Shown: positions 22,374-30,656, counted from the first letter of the stretch. The stretch: DNA of 33,617 nt from an uncultured Clostridia bacterium (GCA_947627335.1 CANQVQ010000003.1:1-33617), one strand, 5' to 3'. The notes: generated by a model not told the origin, from the sequence alone. Numbers and translations: made by a program.

Positions 22374-23438
22374 TTACAGCCGGACTTCCCGACCCTCTGC
22401 GGCGGATTGATAGATCGCGTCGAGGATCCGCATGAGCACCACGCCGTCCTCGGCGGGGGAGATGCACGGAATGCCGTCGCGGACGCAGTCCACGAAATGC
22501 TTGATCTCCCGGTTGAACAGCCCGTTGAAGTCCAGCGCCGTGTTGCCGGCAGGCTTGATGTCGACGAACATCTTGTTCATATCCGAGAAGAATTCGATCT
22601 GCGGATCGATGCGGGCGCCTGCTTTGGTGCCGAACAGTTCGATGTTGCCGGTGTCCTGCTTGATGTTGAGGTTGAAGGAGGCTTCGACGTTGAGCGTCAT
22701 GCCGTTGTCAAAGCGGATCAGCGCCGTCGCGAAATCTTCGACCGTATACTTGAAATCGATGCCGAGGTTGTTCTGGGAGACCCAGCCCTTCTGGTTGTCG
22801 GCACGGTTGTCGCCGAGGTTGTCGTAGGTCACGCCGTAGACCGAGACCGGCTGCGGGCAGCCCGCGAGGTAGCGGCAAAGGTCGATGACGTGCACGCCCA
22901 GATCGATCAGCGGACCGCCGCCGGAATAGCGTTTGTCGCCGAACCAACCGCCGGGGCATCCGCTGCGGCGGAGGTAGGTCGCCTTGGCGAAGTAGATGTC
23001 GCCCACGGTGCCTGCCTGAATGAAGTTGCGCAGGATGTCCGCGTCGTTGCCGAACCGACGCACGAAGCCGATCATCAGCAGCTTGCCGTTGCGTTCGGCG
23101 GCTTCCTTCATGGCGAGCGCCTGCGAAGCGTTCATCGCCATCGGTTTTTCGCACAGGACGTTGCAGCCCGCGTTCAGCGCGGCGATGGTCGCTTCGGCGT
23201 GCGCGGCGTTCCAGGTGCAGACGGACACCGCGTCGAGTTCCTCTTTGGCGAGCATTTCGTTGTAGTCCTTGTAGGCACGGGGGAACCCGTTGACCTTCGC
23301 GTAGTTTTGCGCCTTCTGCTCGTCGATGTCGCACACCGCGACCAGCTCCACCTTGTCCGGCAGCGCCTTGTACCCGCCGAGGTGCGAATGGCTGATGTTC
23401 CCTGCGCCGATGATGCCGACGCGTAGCTTTCTGTCCAT
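22374..23438 (-). CDS. Gfo/Idh/MocA-family NAD(P)-dependent oxidoreductase
   Basis: The 354-residue enzyme has an N-terminal Rossmann fold (VGIIGAGNISHSH at 7-19, then VAVCDID) and the family's EKPMA motif near residue 96. The C-terminal half is the alpha/beta substrate domain. The motif DLGVHVIDLCRYLAG is also typical and includes the catalytic His region. Members oxidise or reduce sugars, inositols and related polyols. The start at 23438 is fixed by AAGGAAGC and by the promoter just upstream; the track's longer start lies before the promoter. It may be co-transcribed with the macrodomain and sirtuin genes. The substrate is unknown. Confidence 0.92.
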   Translation of the reverse strand: MDRKLRVGIIGAGNISHSHLGGYKALPDKVELVAVCDIDEQKAQNYAKVNGFPRAYKDYNEMLAKEELDAVSVCTWNAAHAEATIAALNAGCNVLCEKPMAMNASQALAMKEAAERNGKLLMIGFVRRFGNDADILRNFIQAGTVGDIYFAKATYLRRSGCPGGWFGDKRYSGGGPLIDLGVHVIDLCRYLAGCPQPVSVYGVTYDNLGDNRADNQKGWVSQNNLGIDFKYTVEDFATALIRFDNGMTLNVEASFNLNIKQDTGNIELFGTKAGARIDPQIEFFSDMNKMFVDIKPAGNTALDFNGLFNREIKHFVDCVRDGIPCISPAEDGVVLMRILDAIYQSAAEGREVRL

Positions 23439-23472
23439 GATCTTGCTTCCTTTCTCTTGTGCGTCTGACAAC

Positions 23473-23501
23473 ATTTTACACCCGCTTTCCCGGTTTGTCA
23501 A
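23473..23501 (-). promoter_or_regulatory. Promoter of the oxidoreductase/macrodomain/sirtuin genes
   Basis: TTGACA (23496-23501) and TAAAAT (23473-23478) are 17 bp apart on the minus strand, in the gap after the HAD gene. Confidence 0.75.
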
Positions 23502-23546
23502 GGGCAAAACACGGGGACGGGGAAAAATTTTGCGACAGGACCCGTT

Positions 23547-24257
23547 TCAGGTTCGGCGGACCTCCACGCCCAGAAGCGGCGGGATCTCCCACAGGCTGTG
23601 CAGTTCGCGGTCCACGCGCACGTCCTCCCGACGCGCCTGCCCCTGCGGATTGTACCACCAGCAGACGAGTCCCGCATTGTTCCCGCCTCGCATATCGCTC
23701 GTCAGCGAATCGCCGATGATCGCCGTCCGCGCCGGGTCGTAGCCGGTCTGCGCCCGCACCGAGCGGAAAAACGCTTCCGTCGGCTTCTGCGCCCCGACGA
23801 CCTCCGAGATAAACACCCCGTCCGCCAGCCTGTCCAGACCGCATTTCCGCAGTTTCGCCTCCTGCGCTTCGATACTGCCGTTGGTGACGAGGTATTGCCG
23901 GAAATGCTTTCCCAGTTCGCGGAACAGCGTCAGCGAGTCCTCCTGCGGGAAAGCCGATTCCCCGAGCGCCTGCTGATACCGGCGGTTGAACGCGTCGTAA
24001 TCGGTATAGCGAATGCCGTAACGGGCGAAAAATTCCACGAGCCGACCGGAACGGACCTCCCGCTGGGTGACCTCCCCCCGCTCGAACTTCTCCCACCATT
24101 CTCGGTTGATGGCGGAATAGACCGCGAGCATCTCCGCGTCCAGCTCCACGCCGATCTCCCGACAGCACTTCTCCATCCCGTACTTCTCCGCCGCCGAAAA
24201 ATCCAGCAGCGTCCCGTCCACGTCCCAAAGCAGGGTCGTGATGCTTCCGCCCGTCAT
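23547..24257 (-). CDS. HAD phosphatase, YjjG/YfnB-like
   Basis: The 236-residue enzyme shows all HAD motifs: WDVDGTLLDF (motif I, D12 and D14), VTNGS (II), GAQKPTEAFF with the conserved Lys (III), and IIGDSLTSDM (IV), with a helical cap between I and II. The wording of motifs II to IV matches the YjjG group, which removes phosphate from (non-canonical) pyrimidine nucleoside monophosphates. The start at 24257 follows GGGAGGAA. No own promoter is visible in the 78 bp after tRNA-Pro, so some expression may come from read-through of the tRNA terminator. Confidence 0.88.
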   Translation of the reverse strand: MTGGSITTLLWDVDGTLLDFSAAEKYGMEKCCREIGVELDAEMLAVYSAINREWWEKFERGEVTQREVRSGRLVEFFARYGIRYTDYDAFNRRYQQALGESAFPQEDSLTLFRELGKHFRQYLVTNGSIEAQEAKLRKCGLDRLADGVFISEVVGAQKPTEAFFRSVRAQTGYDPARTAIIGDSLTSDMRGGNNAGLVCWWYNPQGQARREDVRVDRELHSLWEIPPLLGVEVRRT

Positions 24258-24284
24258 ATTTTTTCCTCCCGTCCTTTTTTACGG

Positions 24285-24323
24285 AAAAAGGCAAATCGAA
24301 CGAGAGCCGTCCGAATTGCCTTT
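24285..24323 (-). terminator. Terminator after tRNA-Pro
   Basis: On the minus strand AAAGGCAA pairs with TTGCCTTT, with partial inner pairing, and runs into TTTTT. It lies between the tRNA and the HAD gene. Confidence 0.65.
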
Positions 24324-24335
24324 CCCTGTCCGCAA

Positions 24336-24411
24336 TGGTCTGAGTGACACGATTTGAACGTGCGGCCTCTACCACCCCAAGGTAGCGCGCTACCAACTGC
24401 GCCACACCCAG
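24336..24411 (-). tRNA. tRNA-Pro (anticodon GGG)
   Basis: The minus strand folds as a 76-base cloverleaf: acceptor CTGGGTG/CACTCAG (one wobble), D stem GCGC/GCGC, anticodon stem CTACC/GGTAG with loop TTGGGGT, T arm GCACG-TTCAAAT-CGTGT, discriminator A and an encoded CCA. The anticodon is GGG. C1-G72 and G37 are as expected for proline tRNAs. Confidence 0.95.
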
Positions 24412-24432
24412 ATACCCATTGGGAACGGGAGT

Positions 24433-24461
24433 ATTATAGCACGAATCGGCTCGCCTGTCAA
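24433..24461 (-). promoter_or_regulatory. Promoter of tRNA-Pro
   Basis: TTGACA (24456-24461) and TATAAT (24433-24438) are exactly 17 bp apart on the minus strand, a full consensus promoter. Confidence 0.92.
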
Positions 24462-24492
24462 GTCCTTTTTCGGCTTTTTCCGCCGCAACCGG

Positions 24493-24521
24493 TTGACTTT
24501 TTTCGTTTCGTATGGTATACT
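24493..24521 (+). promoter_or_regulatory. Promoter of the GIY-YIG gene
   Basis: TTGACT (24493-24498) and TATACT (24516-24521) are 17 bp apart. It diverges from the tRNA-Pro promoter with about 30 bp between the two -35 boxes. Confidence 0.8.
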
Positions 24522-24579
24522 GATACCGTTCAGGGGCGTTGCCGCCCCGGCAAACCTTTTTGATTGGGGGTTTTTAGAA

Positions 24580-25401
24580 ATGCCGTTCGGGAAGACCATA
24601 TCTTTGTTCCTTATCGACGGTGATCCGAATAAACGTTGGGTGTGTGAGTTATCCAACTGGAACGGAAAAGCCTATAAACTTCCCCGTATCTCCGTCAAAA
24701 ACTGCGACGACCGAGAGGATCTGTCCGCCTGCGGGGTGTATTTCCTGTTTGGTTGGGATGATTCCGATAAAAAAGGGATCGTATACATCGGAGAGGCGGA
24801 GGACGTTCTTTCACGCCTGAAGCAGCACGACGCGCCCAATGGAAAGGATTTTTGGAACGAGTGCATCGTTTTCATCAGCAATCGTCTCAATAAAGCGCAC
24901 ATTAAGTATTTGGAGCGTCGTTGCTATTTGTTGGCGAAAGCTGCCGGACGATATACCGTGGAAAACTCTACCGTTCCTGCAGACGCGTCACTGAACGAAC
25001 GGGAACAGGCGGAAATGGACGAATTCCTCTATAATCTTCGCATGATCAGCAATGTCCTTGGACACAAGGTGCTCGAACCGCTCATTGACCATGTGAAAAC
25101 GAATGCGGCGGAGGAAAAAAGCGAATTGCTTGCCATTTCCACGGCGCGGGGCGCTTGTGCAAAAGGCATGATGACCGGCGACGGATTTGTGGTCCTGAAA
25201 GGGTCCCGTATTGCCGAATCGGAAACGAAGTCCTGCAAGAAACACGTTTCCGCCTTGCGAAAAAAACTGATGCAGGAGGGAAAGATTCAGGATTGGGTTT
25301 TTACGGAGGATTATGTTTTCAGCAGTCCGTCCGCTGCTGCGGGCGTCGTTGAGGGAATGAGCGCGAATGGTCTGACTGAGTGGAAAAAGAAGTCGGATTG
25401 A
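24580..25401 (+). CDS. GIY-YIG nuclease-family protein with DUF4357
   Basis: The 273-residue protein has an N-terminal GIY-YIG domain (about residues 45-150): GVYFLFG for the first motif, VYIGEAEDVLSRLKQH for the second with the catalytic-type Arg and His, and the Glu in YLERRCYLL. The C-terminus is DUF4357 (GDGFVVLKGS ... SSPSAAAGVVEGMSANGLTEW). This pairing is widespread but its role is not known; restriction, repair and mobile-element links have been suggested. The start at 24580 is supported by the promoter; the ribosome binding site (GGGGG) is poor. The gene is more AT-rich than its neighbours and sits alone between two tRNA genes, which suggests acquisition. Confidence 0.9.
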   Translation: MPFGKTISLFLIDGDPNKRWVCELSNWNGKAYKLPRISVKNCDDREDLSACGVYFLFGWDDSDKKGIVYIGEAEDVLSRLKQHDAPNGKDFWNECIVFISNRLNKAHIKYLERRCYLLAKAAGRYTVENSTVPADASLNEREQAEMDEFLYNLRMISNVLGHKVLEPLIDHVKTNAAEEKSELLAISTARGACAKGMMTGDGFVVLKGSRIAESETKSCKKHVSALRKKLMQEGKIQDWVFTEDYVFSSPSAAAGVVEGMSANGLTEWKKKSD

Positions 25402-25438
25402 ACTTTCCGAACGTCCCGGAATATTTATGCATTCCTAT

Positions 25439-25521
25439 GCGGGCGTGGCGGAATTGGCAGACGCGCCGGATTTAGGATCCGGTGGGCAACCTTGCGGGTT
25501 CGACCCCCGCCGCCCGTACCA
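25439..25521 (+). tRNA. tRNA-Leu (anticodon UAG)
   Basis: Cloverleaf of 83 bases: acceptor GCGGGCG/CGCCCGT, anticodon stem CCGGA/TCCGG with loop TTTAGGA (anticodon TAG), short variable arm TGGGCAACCTT, T arm GCGGG-TTCGACC-CCCGC, discriminator A and encoded CCA. The first acceptor pair is G1-U72, unusual for Leu tRNAs, which normally have G-C. A possible weak promoter (TTGAAC, then ATATTT) overlaps the end of the GIY-YIG gene. Confidence 0.95.
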
Positions 25522-25523
25522 CG

Positions 25524-25560
25524 TCGCGGCAAGCCCTTTTGGCTTGCCGCGATTTGCTTT
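25524..25560 (+). terminator. Terminator after tRNA-Leu(UAG)
   Basis: TCGCGGCAAGCC and its exact complement form a 12-bp stem with a five-base loop, followed by TTTGCTTT. Confidence 0.8.
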
Positions 25561-25640
25561 CAAATCACGATTTCCGCTTTTGCGGAGGAATCCCCATACA
25601 TAACCGGCGCCGACATCCATTTTCAACAGGAGGAAGTCCG

Positions 25641-28184
25641 ATGAACACGGAAAAGAACAGACCCGACGAGCCGCGACCCGTCCCCGACCGCATTCTCGTA
25701 CGCGGCGGACGCGTGCACAACCTCAAAAACATAAACGTCGACGTCCCGCTGCACAAAATCGTCGGCATCGCGGGCGTATCCGGCTCCGGCAAGTCCTCGC
25801 TCGCCCTCGGGATCCTGTACGCGGAGGGGTCGCGGCGGTACCTCGAATCCCTCTCGACCTATACGCGACGGCGCATGACGCAGGCGGAAAAGGCGCAGGT
25901 GGACGAGGTGCTGTACGTCCCGGCGGCGCTCGCGCTGCGCCAGCGTCCCGGCGTACCCGGGATCCGAAGCACCTTCGGGACCGGCACGGAGCTTCTCAAC
26001 AGCCTGCGGCTGCTGTTTTCCAGACTTGCAAGCCACCGCTGCCCGAACGGACACGGCGTGCCGCCCTCCCTGAACGTGGCGGCGGGTCTGCCGCTGGTCT
26101 GCCCGGTGTGCGGCGAGACCTTCTTCGCGCCGGGGGCGGAGGAGCTCGCGTTCAACAGCCAGGGCGCGTGCAGGACCTGCGACGGCACGGGCGTCGTGCG
26201 GACCGTGGACGAATCGACGCTGGTGCCGGACGAATCCCTGACCATCGACGAGGGCGCGGTCGCGCCGTGGCAGACGCTGATGTGGTCGCTGATGAAGGAC
26301 ATCGCCCGGGAAATGGGCGTGCGCACCGACGTGCCGTTCCGGGAGTTGACCGCGAAGGAGCGGGACATCGTGTTCCACGGTCCGGCGGTCAAAAAGAACA
26401 TCATCTACCAGAACAAGACGAGCGGCGCCGCCGGGGACATGGATTTCACCTATTTCAACGCCACCTACACGGTCGAAAACGCCCTCTCGAAGGTCAAGGA
26501 CGAAAAGGGTATGAAGCGGGTCGAAAAATTCCTGCGGCAGGACGTCTGCCCGGACTGCGGCGGGACGCGGCTGAGCGAAGCGGCGCGAGCGCCGAAACTG
26601 CGGGGGATCTCCCTCGCGGACGCCTGCAAAATGACGCTTGCCGAGCTGACCGACTGGGTGAACGGCGTCCCGGATTCCCTGCCCGCGGAGATGCGCCCGA
26701 TGGCGGAAAGCATCTGCGATTCCTTCCGTTCCGCATCGAAGCGCCTGACCGACCTCGGGCTTTCCTACCTCACGCTCGACCGTGCCGCCTCGACGCTCTC
26801 CACCGGCGAACGGCAGCGGATGCAGCTTGCCCGTGCGGTGCGAAACCGCACGACGGGCGTCCTCTACGTCCTCGACGAACCGTCCATCGGTCTGCACCCC
26901 TCCAACCTCGAAGGGCTGACCGGCGTGATGCGGGACCTGCTCGCGGACGGCAACACGGTCGTGCTCGTGGACCACGACGTGCAGGTGCTCGCCGAGGCGG
27001 ACTGGCTCATTGAACTGGGACCGGGCGCCGGGGCGGACGGCGGGACGGTCCTCGCGCAGGGTCCGCTCGCGGAGGTCGTCGGCGATCCGCGTTCCCGCAT
27101 CGGCGGATTCCTGGCGGGGAAGTCGTCGGTCCGCGTCGGTTCTCCCGTCGGGCGGGAGAGCCTGTTCGCGCACGGGCGGATCCACCTGTCCACGTCCGCG
27201 ATCCACACGGTCAAACCGCTGGAGGCGGACTTCCCGAAGGGGCGGCTGATCGCGGTGACGGGCGTTTCCGGCTCGGGAAAGACCACGCTGATCCTGGAAA
27301 GTCTGGTTCCCGCGTTGGAAGCGTCCGTGCGGGGCAGACCTTTGCCGAAGCACGTCAGATCGGTCTCCGCCGACGGCATTTCGCAGGTCAAACTGATCGA
27401 CGCGACGCCGATCGGGGTCAACGTGCGTTCCACGGTCGCGACCTACGCCGACGTCCACGACGAGCTGCGCAAGGTGTACGCGAAAACGCCGGACGCGAAG
27501 GCGCACGGACGGAAAGCCGGGGACTTCTCCTACAACACCGGCGCACTGCGCTGTCCGACCTGCGACGGCACGGGCAGCATCGATCTGGACGTGCAGTTCC
27601 TGCCGGACGTGGAGATCCCCTGCCCGGACTGCGGCGGCTCGCGCTACGCGAAGGAAGCGAGCCTGATCCGGCGGATCCCGCGCCATGGCGGGACCCCCTG
27701 CTCGCTGCCGGAACTGATGGACAAGAGCGTGGACGAGGCGCTGCGGTGTTGCGAGGACCTGCCGTTGGTCTCCAAACGGCTGCGCGTACTGCGGGACCTC
27801 GGGCTTGGATACCTGACGCTCGGCGAGGGGACGCCGGGGCTTTCGGGCGGCGAAGCGCAACGGCTCAAGCTCGCCGGTGAACTGGGAAAAGGGCAGGCGG
27901 ACACGGTGTTCGTGTTCGACGAACCGACCATCGGTCTGCATCCGCTGGACGTGGAGGTGCTGCTGCGCGTCTTTTCGACGCTGATCGCGTCCGGCGCGAC
28001 CGTCGTCGTCATCGAGCACGACCTGGACGTGATCCGCAACGCGGACTACGTCATCGACATGGGACCGGGCGGCGGCGCGGAGGGCGGCGAGATCGTCGCC
28101 TGCGGCACGCCGGAGGAACTCTGCGCCTGCGAACGCAGCAAGACCGGGTTTTACCTGAAAAAATACCTCTCGTCCGGGCGTTGA
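25641..28184 (+). CDS. UvrA2-type ABC-ATPase (UvrA paralogue without UvrB-binding domain)
   Basis: The 847-residue protein has two ABC modules as in UvrA: Walker A GVSGSGKSS (K51) and GVSGSGKTT, signatures LSTGERQRMQLA and LSGGEAQRLKLA, Walker B VLDEPSIGLHP and VFDEPTIGLHP. Zinc modules are present (CPVCGETFF...CRTCDGTG; CPTCDGTG...CPDCGGSR). Between the first ATPase lobe and the first zinc module there are only about 25 residues where UvrA has the UvrB-binding domain of roughly 120. This is the hallmark of class II UvrA (UvrA2/DrrC), linked to drug and DNA-damage tolerance rather than core excision repair. The first signature is LSTGE instead of LSGGE. The start at 25641 follows AGGAGGAA. 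No promoter was identified in the 80 bp after the tRNA terminator. Confidence 0.92.
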   Translation: MNTEKNRPDEPRPVPDRILVRGGRVHNLKNINVDVPLHKIVGIAGVSGSGKSSLALGILYAEGSRRYLESLSTYTRRRMTQAEKAQVDEVLYVPAALALRQRPGVPGIRSTFGTGTELLNSLRLLFSRLASHRCPNGHGVPPSLNVAAGLPLVCPVCGETFFAPGAEELAFNSQGACRTCDGTGVVRTVDESTLVPDESLTIDEGAVAPWQTLMWSLMKDIAREMGVRTDVPFRELTAKERDIVFHGPAVKKNIIYQNKTSGAAGDMDFTYFNATYTVENALSKVKDEKGMKRVEKFLRQDVCPDCGGTRLSEAARAPKLRGISLADACKMTLAELTDWVNGVPDSLPAEMRPMAESICDSFRSASKRLTDLGLSYLTLDRAASTLSTGERQRMQLARAVRNRTTGVLYVLDEPSIGLHPSNLEGLTGVMRDLLADGNTVVLVDHDVQVLAEADWLIELGPGAGADGGTVLAQGPLAEVVGDPRSRIGGFLAGKSSVRVGSPVGRESLFAHGRIHLSTSAIHTVKPLEADFPKGRLIAVTGVSGSGKTTLILESLVPALEASVRGRPLPKHVRSVSADGISQVKLIDATPIGVNVRSTVATYADVHDELRKVYAKTPDAKAHGRKAGDFSYNTGALRCPTCDGTGSIDLDVQFLPDVEIPCPDCGGSRYAKEASLIRRIPRHGGTPCSLPELMDKSVDEALRCCEDLPLVSKRLRVLRDLGLGYLTLGEGTPGLSGGEAQRLKLAGELGKGQADTVFVFDEPTIGLHPLDVEVLLRVFSTLIASGATVVVIEHDLDVIRNADYVIDMGPGGGAEGGEIVACGTPEELCACERSKTGFYLKKYLSSGR

Positions 28185-28197
28185 GGCGGTTTTCCCC

Positions 28198-28226
28198 TTG
28201 ACATCGCCACGCGGACGGCGTATACT
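28198..28226 (+). promoter_or_regulatory. Promoter of the aldo/keto reductase gene
   Basis: TTGACA (28198-28203) and TATACT (28221-28226) are 17 bp apart, beginning 13 bp after the UvrA2 stop. Confidence 0.85.
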
Positions 28227-28253
28227 GGTTTTCGGAAAGGAGACGTGCGCACC

Positions 28254-29417
28254 ATGCTCTATCGACCCGACCGAAACGGCGAACCGATCTCCCAGCTCGG
28301 TTACGGCTGTATGCGGTTCACGAAAAAAGGGACCTCCATCGACTACGAAAAGGCGGAAAGGGAGGTCCTGCTCGCCATCGAACAGGGCGTCAACTACTTT
28401 GACACCGCCTACATCTACCCCGGCAGCGAGGAATGCCTCGGTCGGATCCTCGGCGAAAACGGGTGCCGCGACAAGGTGCGGATCGCGACCAAGCTCCCGC
28501 AATACCTGATCCGCTCGGGGGAGGCGGTCGAAAAGACCTTCCGCGAGGAGCTTTCCCGCCTGTGCACCGACCGGATCGACTACTATCTGATGCATATGTT
28601 CACCGATTTCGCCGAATGGGAGCGCCTGCGTGCGATCGGCATCGAGGATTGGATCGCCCGGAAGAAGGCGGAGGGGGCGGTGCGGAACATCGGATTTTCC
28701 TATCACGGCGACACCGCCATGTTCCTGCGTCTGCTGGACGCTTACGACTGGGATTTCTGCCAGATCCAGTACAACTACCTCGACGAGCACACCCAAGCCG
28801 GGCGGAAGGGACTGCAGGCGGCGTCGGCGAAGGGGATCCCGGTCATCGTTATGGAGCCCCTGCGCGGGGGCAAACTGGTCAACCTGCCGGAGAAGGCGAA
28901 GGAGGCGCTCGACGGCGCTTCGCCCGCCGAACTCGGTCTGCGCTGGCTGTGGGACCAGCCGGAAGTCACCTGCGTGCTGTCCGGCATGAATTCCGAGGAG
29001 ATGGTCCGCGAGAACATCCGCGTCGCGTCCGTTTCGTCGCCGGGGTGCTTCACGGAGGAAGATCGGGCGGTCGTCGAGAAGATCAAATCCGTCATTCGCG
29101 AGCGGGAGAAGGTCGGCTGCACCGGCTGTCGGTACTGTATGCCCTGCCCCAAGGGCGTGGACATCCCGGGCAATTTCTACTATTACAACCTGATGTACAT
29201 GGAGAAAAAGTCCTCCGCACGGTTGGAATTCGCCCAGAATTTAGGCATCCGCAAGGAGCCGGGCTTCGCGTCGCAGTGCGTCGGGTGCGGTCAGTGCGAG
29301 CGGCACTGCCCCCAGCATTTGCCGATCCGCGAAAAGCTCCGGGAAGCCGACCGCGCCCTGCGCCCGCTGCCCTATCGGCTCGGCATTCGCGCCGCACGGA
29401 AGATCATCCTTCGCTGA
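28254..29417 (+). CDS. Aldo/keto reductase with C-terminal [4Fe-4S] ferredoxin-like domain
   Basis: The 387-residue enzyme has an AKR barrel in residues about 1-275 (YGCMRF near 19, FDTAYIYPGSEECLG with the catalytic Asp/Tyr near 50, KLPQYL with Lys near 82, MHMF with the His near 115). The C-terminal part has two Cys clusters, CTGCRYCMPCPKG and CVGCGQCERHCP, for iron-sulfur clusters. Such AKR-ferredoxin proteins are typical of clostridia; most have no known substrate, and the clusters suggest electron transfer beyond NADPH. The ATG at 28254 is chosen over the GTG at 28245 because GGAAAGGAG is too close to the latter. Confidence 0.93.
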   Translation: MLYRPDRNGEPISQLGYGCMRFTKKGTSIDYEKAEREVLLAIEQGVNYFDTAYIYPGSEECLGRILGENGCRDKVRIATKLPQYLIRSGEAVEKTFREELSRLCTDRIDYYLMHMFTDFAEWERLRAIGIEDWIARKKAEGAVRNIGFSYHGDTAMFLRLLDAYDWDFCQIQYNYLDEHTQAGRKGLQAASAKGIPVIVMEPLRGGKLVNLPEKAKEALDGASPAELGLRWLWDQPEVTCVLSGMNSEEMVRENIRVASVSSPGCFTEEDRAVVEKIKSVIREREKVGCTGCRYCMPCPKGVDIPGNFYYYNLMYMEKKSSARLEFAQNLGIRKEPGFASQCVGCGQCERHCPQHLPIREKLREADRALRPLPYRLGIRAARKIILR

Positions 29418-29469
29418 ACGTTTTCGTCTTGCAATTCTGTCAAAATTTTCCTTTTAAGGAGGACATTTT

Positions 29470-29889
29470 ATGAATCCAATCGTTTCGGGTATGGGGTTCC
29501 ACCACGTCGCGCTGCGCGCAAGGTCGTTCGACGAGAGCGTCCGTTTCTACGAAGCCATCGGCTGCAAGGTCAGGATCGCGTGGGGGAGCGGCGAAAACCG
29601 TGCCGCCATGATCGACCTCGGCGACGGCGGCTGCGTCGAGCTGTTCAGCGGCGGCGCGGAAGCGGCGACCGAGTCCGACGTGCGGTACGGGGAATGGCTG
29701 CACCTCGCCGTGACCTGCGACGACCCGGACGCGGCGTTCGCGGCGGCGGTGGACGCGGGCGCGAAGGTCAAGTACGCGCCCTACGACGTGGACCTTTCGT
29801 CCGACCCGCCCTTGCCGTTGCGGATCGCCTTCGTGTACGGTCCGAACGGCGAGGTCATCGAGTTTTTCCACGTCCGGAAAAAAGAATAG
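29470..29889 (+). CDS. VOC-superfamily (glyoxalase-like) protein
   Basis: The 139-residue protein has two beta-alpha-beta-beta-beta modules: GFHHVALRARSFDESVRFYEAIGCK starts the first (metal-type His near 12), and GEWLHLAVTCDDPDAAFAAAVDAGAK the second. Glu in GGCVELFSGG and in GEVIEFFHV would complete a metal site. The family includes glyoxalase I, dioxygenases and drug-binding proteins; the reaction cannot be fixed here. The start follows AAGGAGGAC. A weak promoter (TTGCAA at 29429, TTTTAA 17 bp on) may exist; otherwise it is co-transcribed with the reductase 52 bp upstream. Confidence 0.88.
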   Translation: MNPIVSGMGFHHVALRARSFDESVRFYEAIGCKVRIAWGSGENRAAMIDLGDGGCVELFSGGAEAATESDVRYGEWLHLAVTCDDPDAAFAAAVDAGAKVKYAPYDVDLSSDPPLPLRIAFVYGPNGEVIEFFHVRKKE

Positions 29890-29891
29890 AA

Positions 29892-29924
29892 AGAAAAAGG
29901 GACCTTGCCGGTCCCTTCTTTTTC
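29892..29924. terminator. Terminator between convergent VOC and HAD genes
   Basis: AAGGGACC / GGTCCCTT form an 8-bp stem with CTTTTT after it on the plus strand and an A-rich flank that gives a U-tract on the other strand. Confidence 0.8.
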
Positions 29925-29945
29925 ACGCCGCTTATCGACGGCAAG

Positions 29946-30656
29946 TCATTCCGTCGCTTCCAAAAAGGCGCGAAGCGCGGCAAAATCCCCGTGCGGGACG
30001 TCCGAAAGATCGCGTTCCTTGCGGTTGATCAGGCAGTCCGTCAGCAGGAACACCTCCATTCCCGCGTCCCTCGCCGCGAGGTCCTCCTCGGCGTCGTTGC
30101 CGACCGTCAGGCAGTCCGCCGGGTCCGTCCCGAGCCGACGGGCGACCTCGGTGAAGTAGGCGGGATTCGGCTTGCACAGCCCGATGTTCTCGTAGGTCGT
30201 ACACAGGGCGAAATCCTCCGGCGCAAGCCCCGCCCAGCGGATCCGCAGCTCCGTCGCGACCCGCGGGAAGATCGGATTGGTCGCGAGCGCGACGGTCCAC
30301 CCCTTCGCCTTGCAGAATGCGACGGTTTCCCGTGCTTCCGGCGCAAATCCGCAGAACGCCTGCGCTTCGTCGAATTCCTCCCGGTAGAATTCCTCGAACA
30401 GCTCCCGGTCGCGGTCCACCCGCTCACCGAGCAGTTCGGCAAATCGCCGCCAGAAGGCGCTTTCGTTGCTTTCGCGTCCGTCGTTGGCGACCATGGCGGC
30501 GGTCCCGCCCCAGATCGCGTCGATAAGCCGCTTCGGTTCGTACCCGTGCGGGGCGAGCTTCTTTGCCAGCAGTCGGAAGTACCCCCCGGTGAATTCGTCC
30601 TGCTCCATCGGCAGGAGCGTCCCGTCAAGGTCAAACAGCACCGCTTTCCGTTTCAA
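29946..30656 (-). CDS. HAD-family hydrolase, TTG start
   Basis: The 236-residue enzyme has HAD motifs FDLDGTLLPM (I), LATNP (II), CKPNPAYF (III) and VGNDAEEDL (IV) with a helical cap of about 100 residues. It would be a phosphatase for a small metabolite. The track gives 256 residues from an ATG at 30716, but the promoter at 30684-30712 places the transcript start downstream of that codon. A TTG at 30656, six bases after GGAGGT, is the only start that fits both signals. It is transcribed alone and convergent with the VOC gene. Confidence 0.88.
   Translation of the reverse strand: MKRKAVLFDLDGTLLPMEQDEFTGGYFRLLAKKLAPHGYEPKRLIDAIWGGTAAMVANDGRESNESAFWRRFAELLGERVDRDRELFEEFYREEFDEAQAFCGFAPEARETVAFCKAKGWTVALATNPIFPRVATELRIRWAGLAPEDFALCTTYENIGLCKPNPAYFTEVARRLGTDPADCLTVGNDAEEDLAARDAGMEVFLLTDCLINRKERDLSDVPHGDFAALRAFLEATE

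Noticed and set aside
24336-25521. Integrated element with attachment sites at the tRNA genes
   Set aside because: The GIY-YIG gene faces the 5' ends of both tRNAs, no integrase is present and no direct repeat of a tRNA 3' end was seen.
25623-28796. 1057-residue minus-strand ORF
   Set aside because: It is antisense to the UvrA2 and reductase genes, has no recognisable domain, and is rich in Arg/His/Gln as expected of a GC-rich shadow frame.
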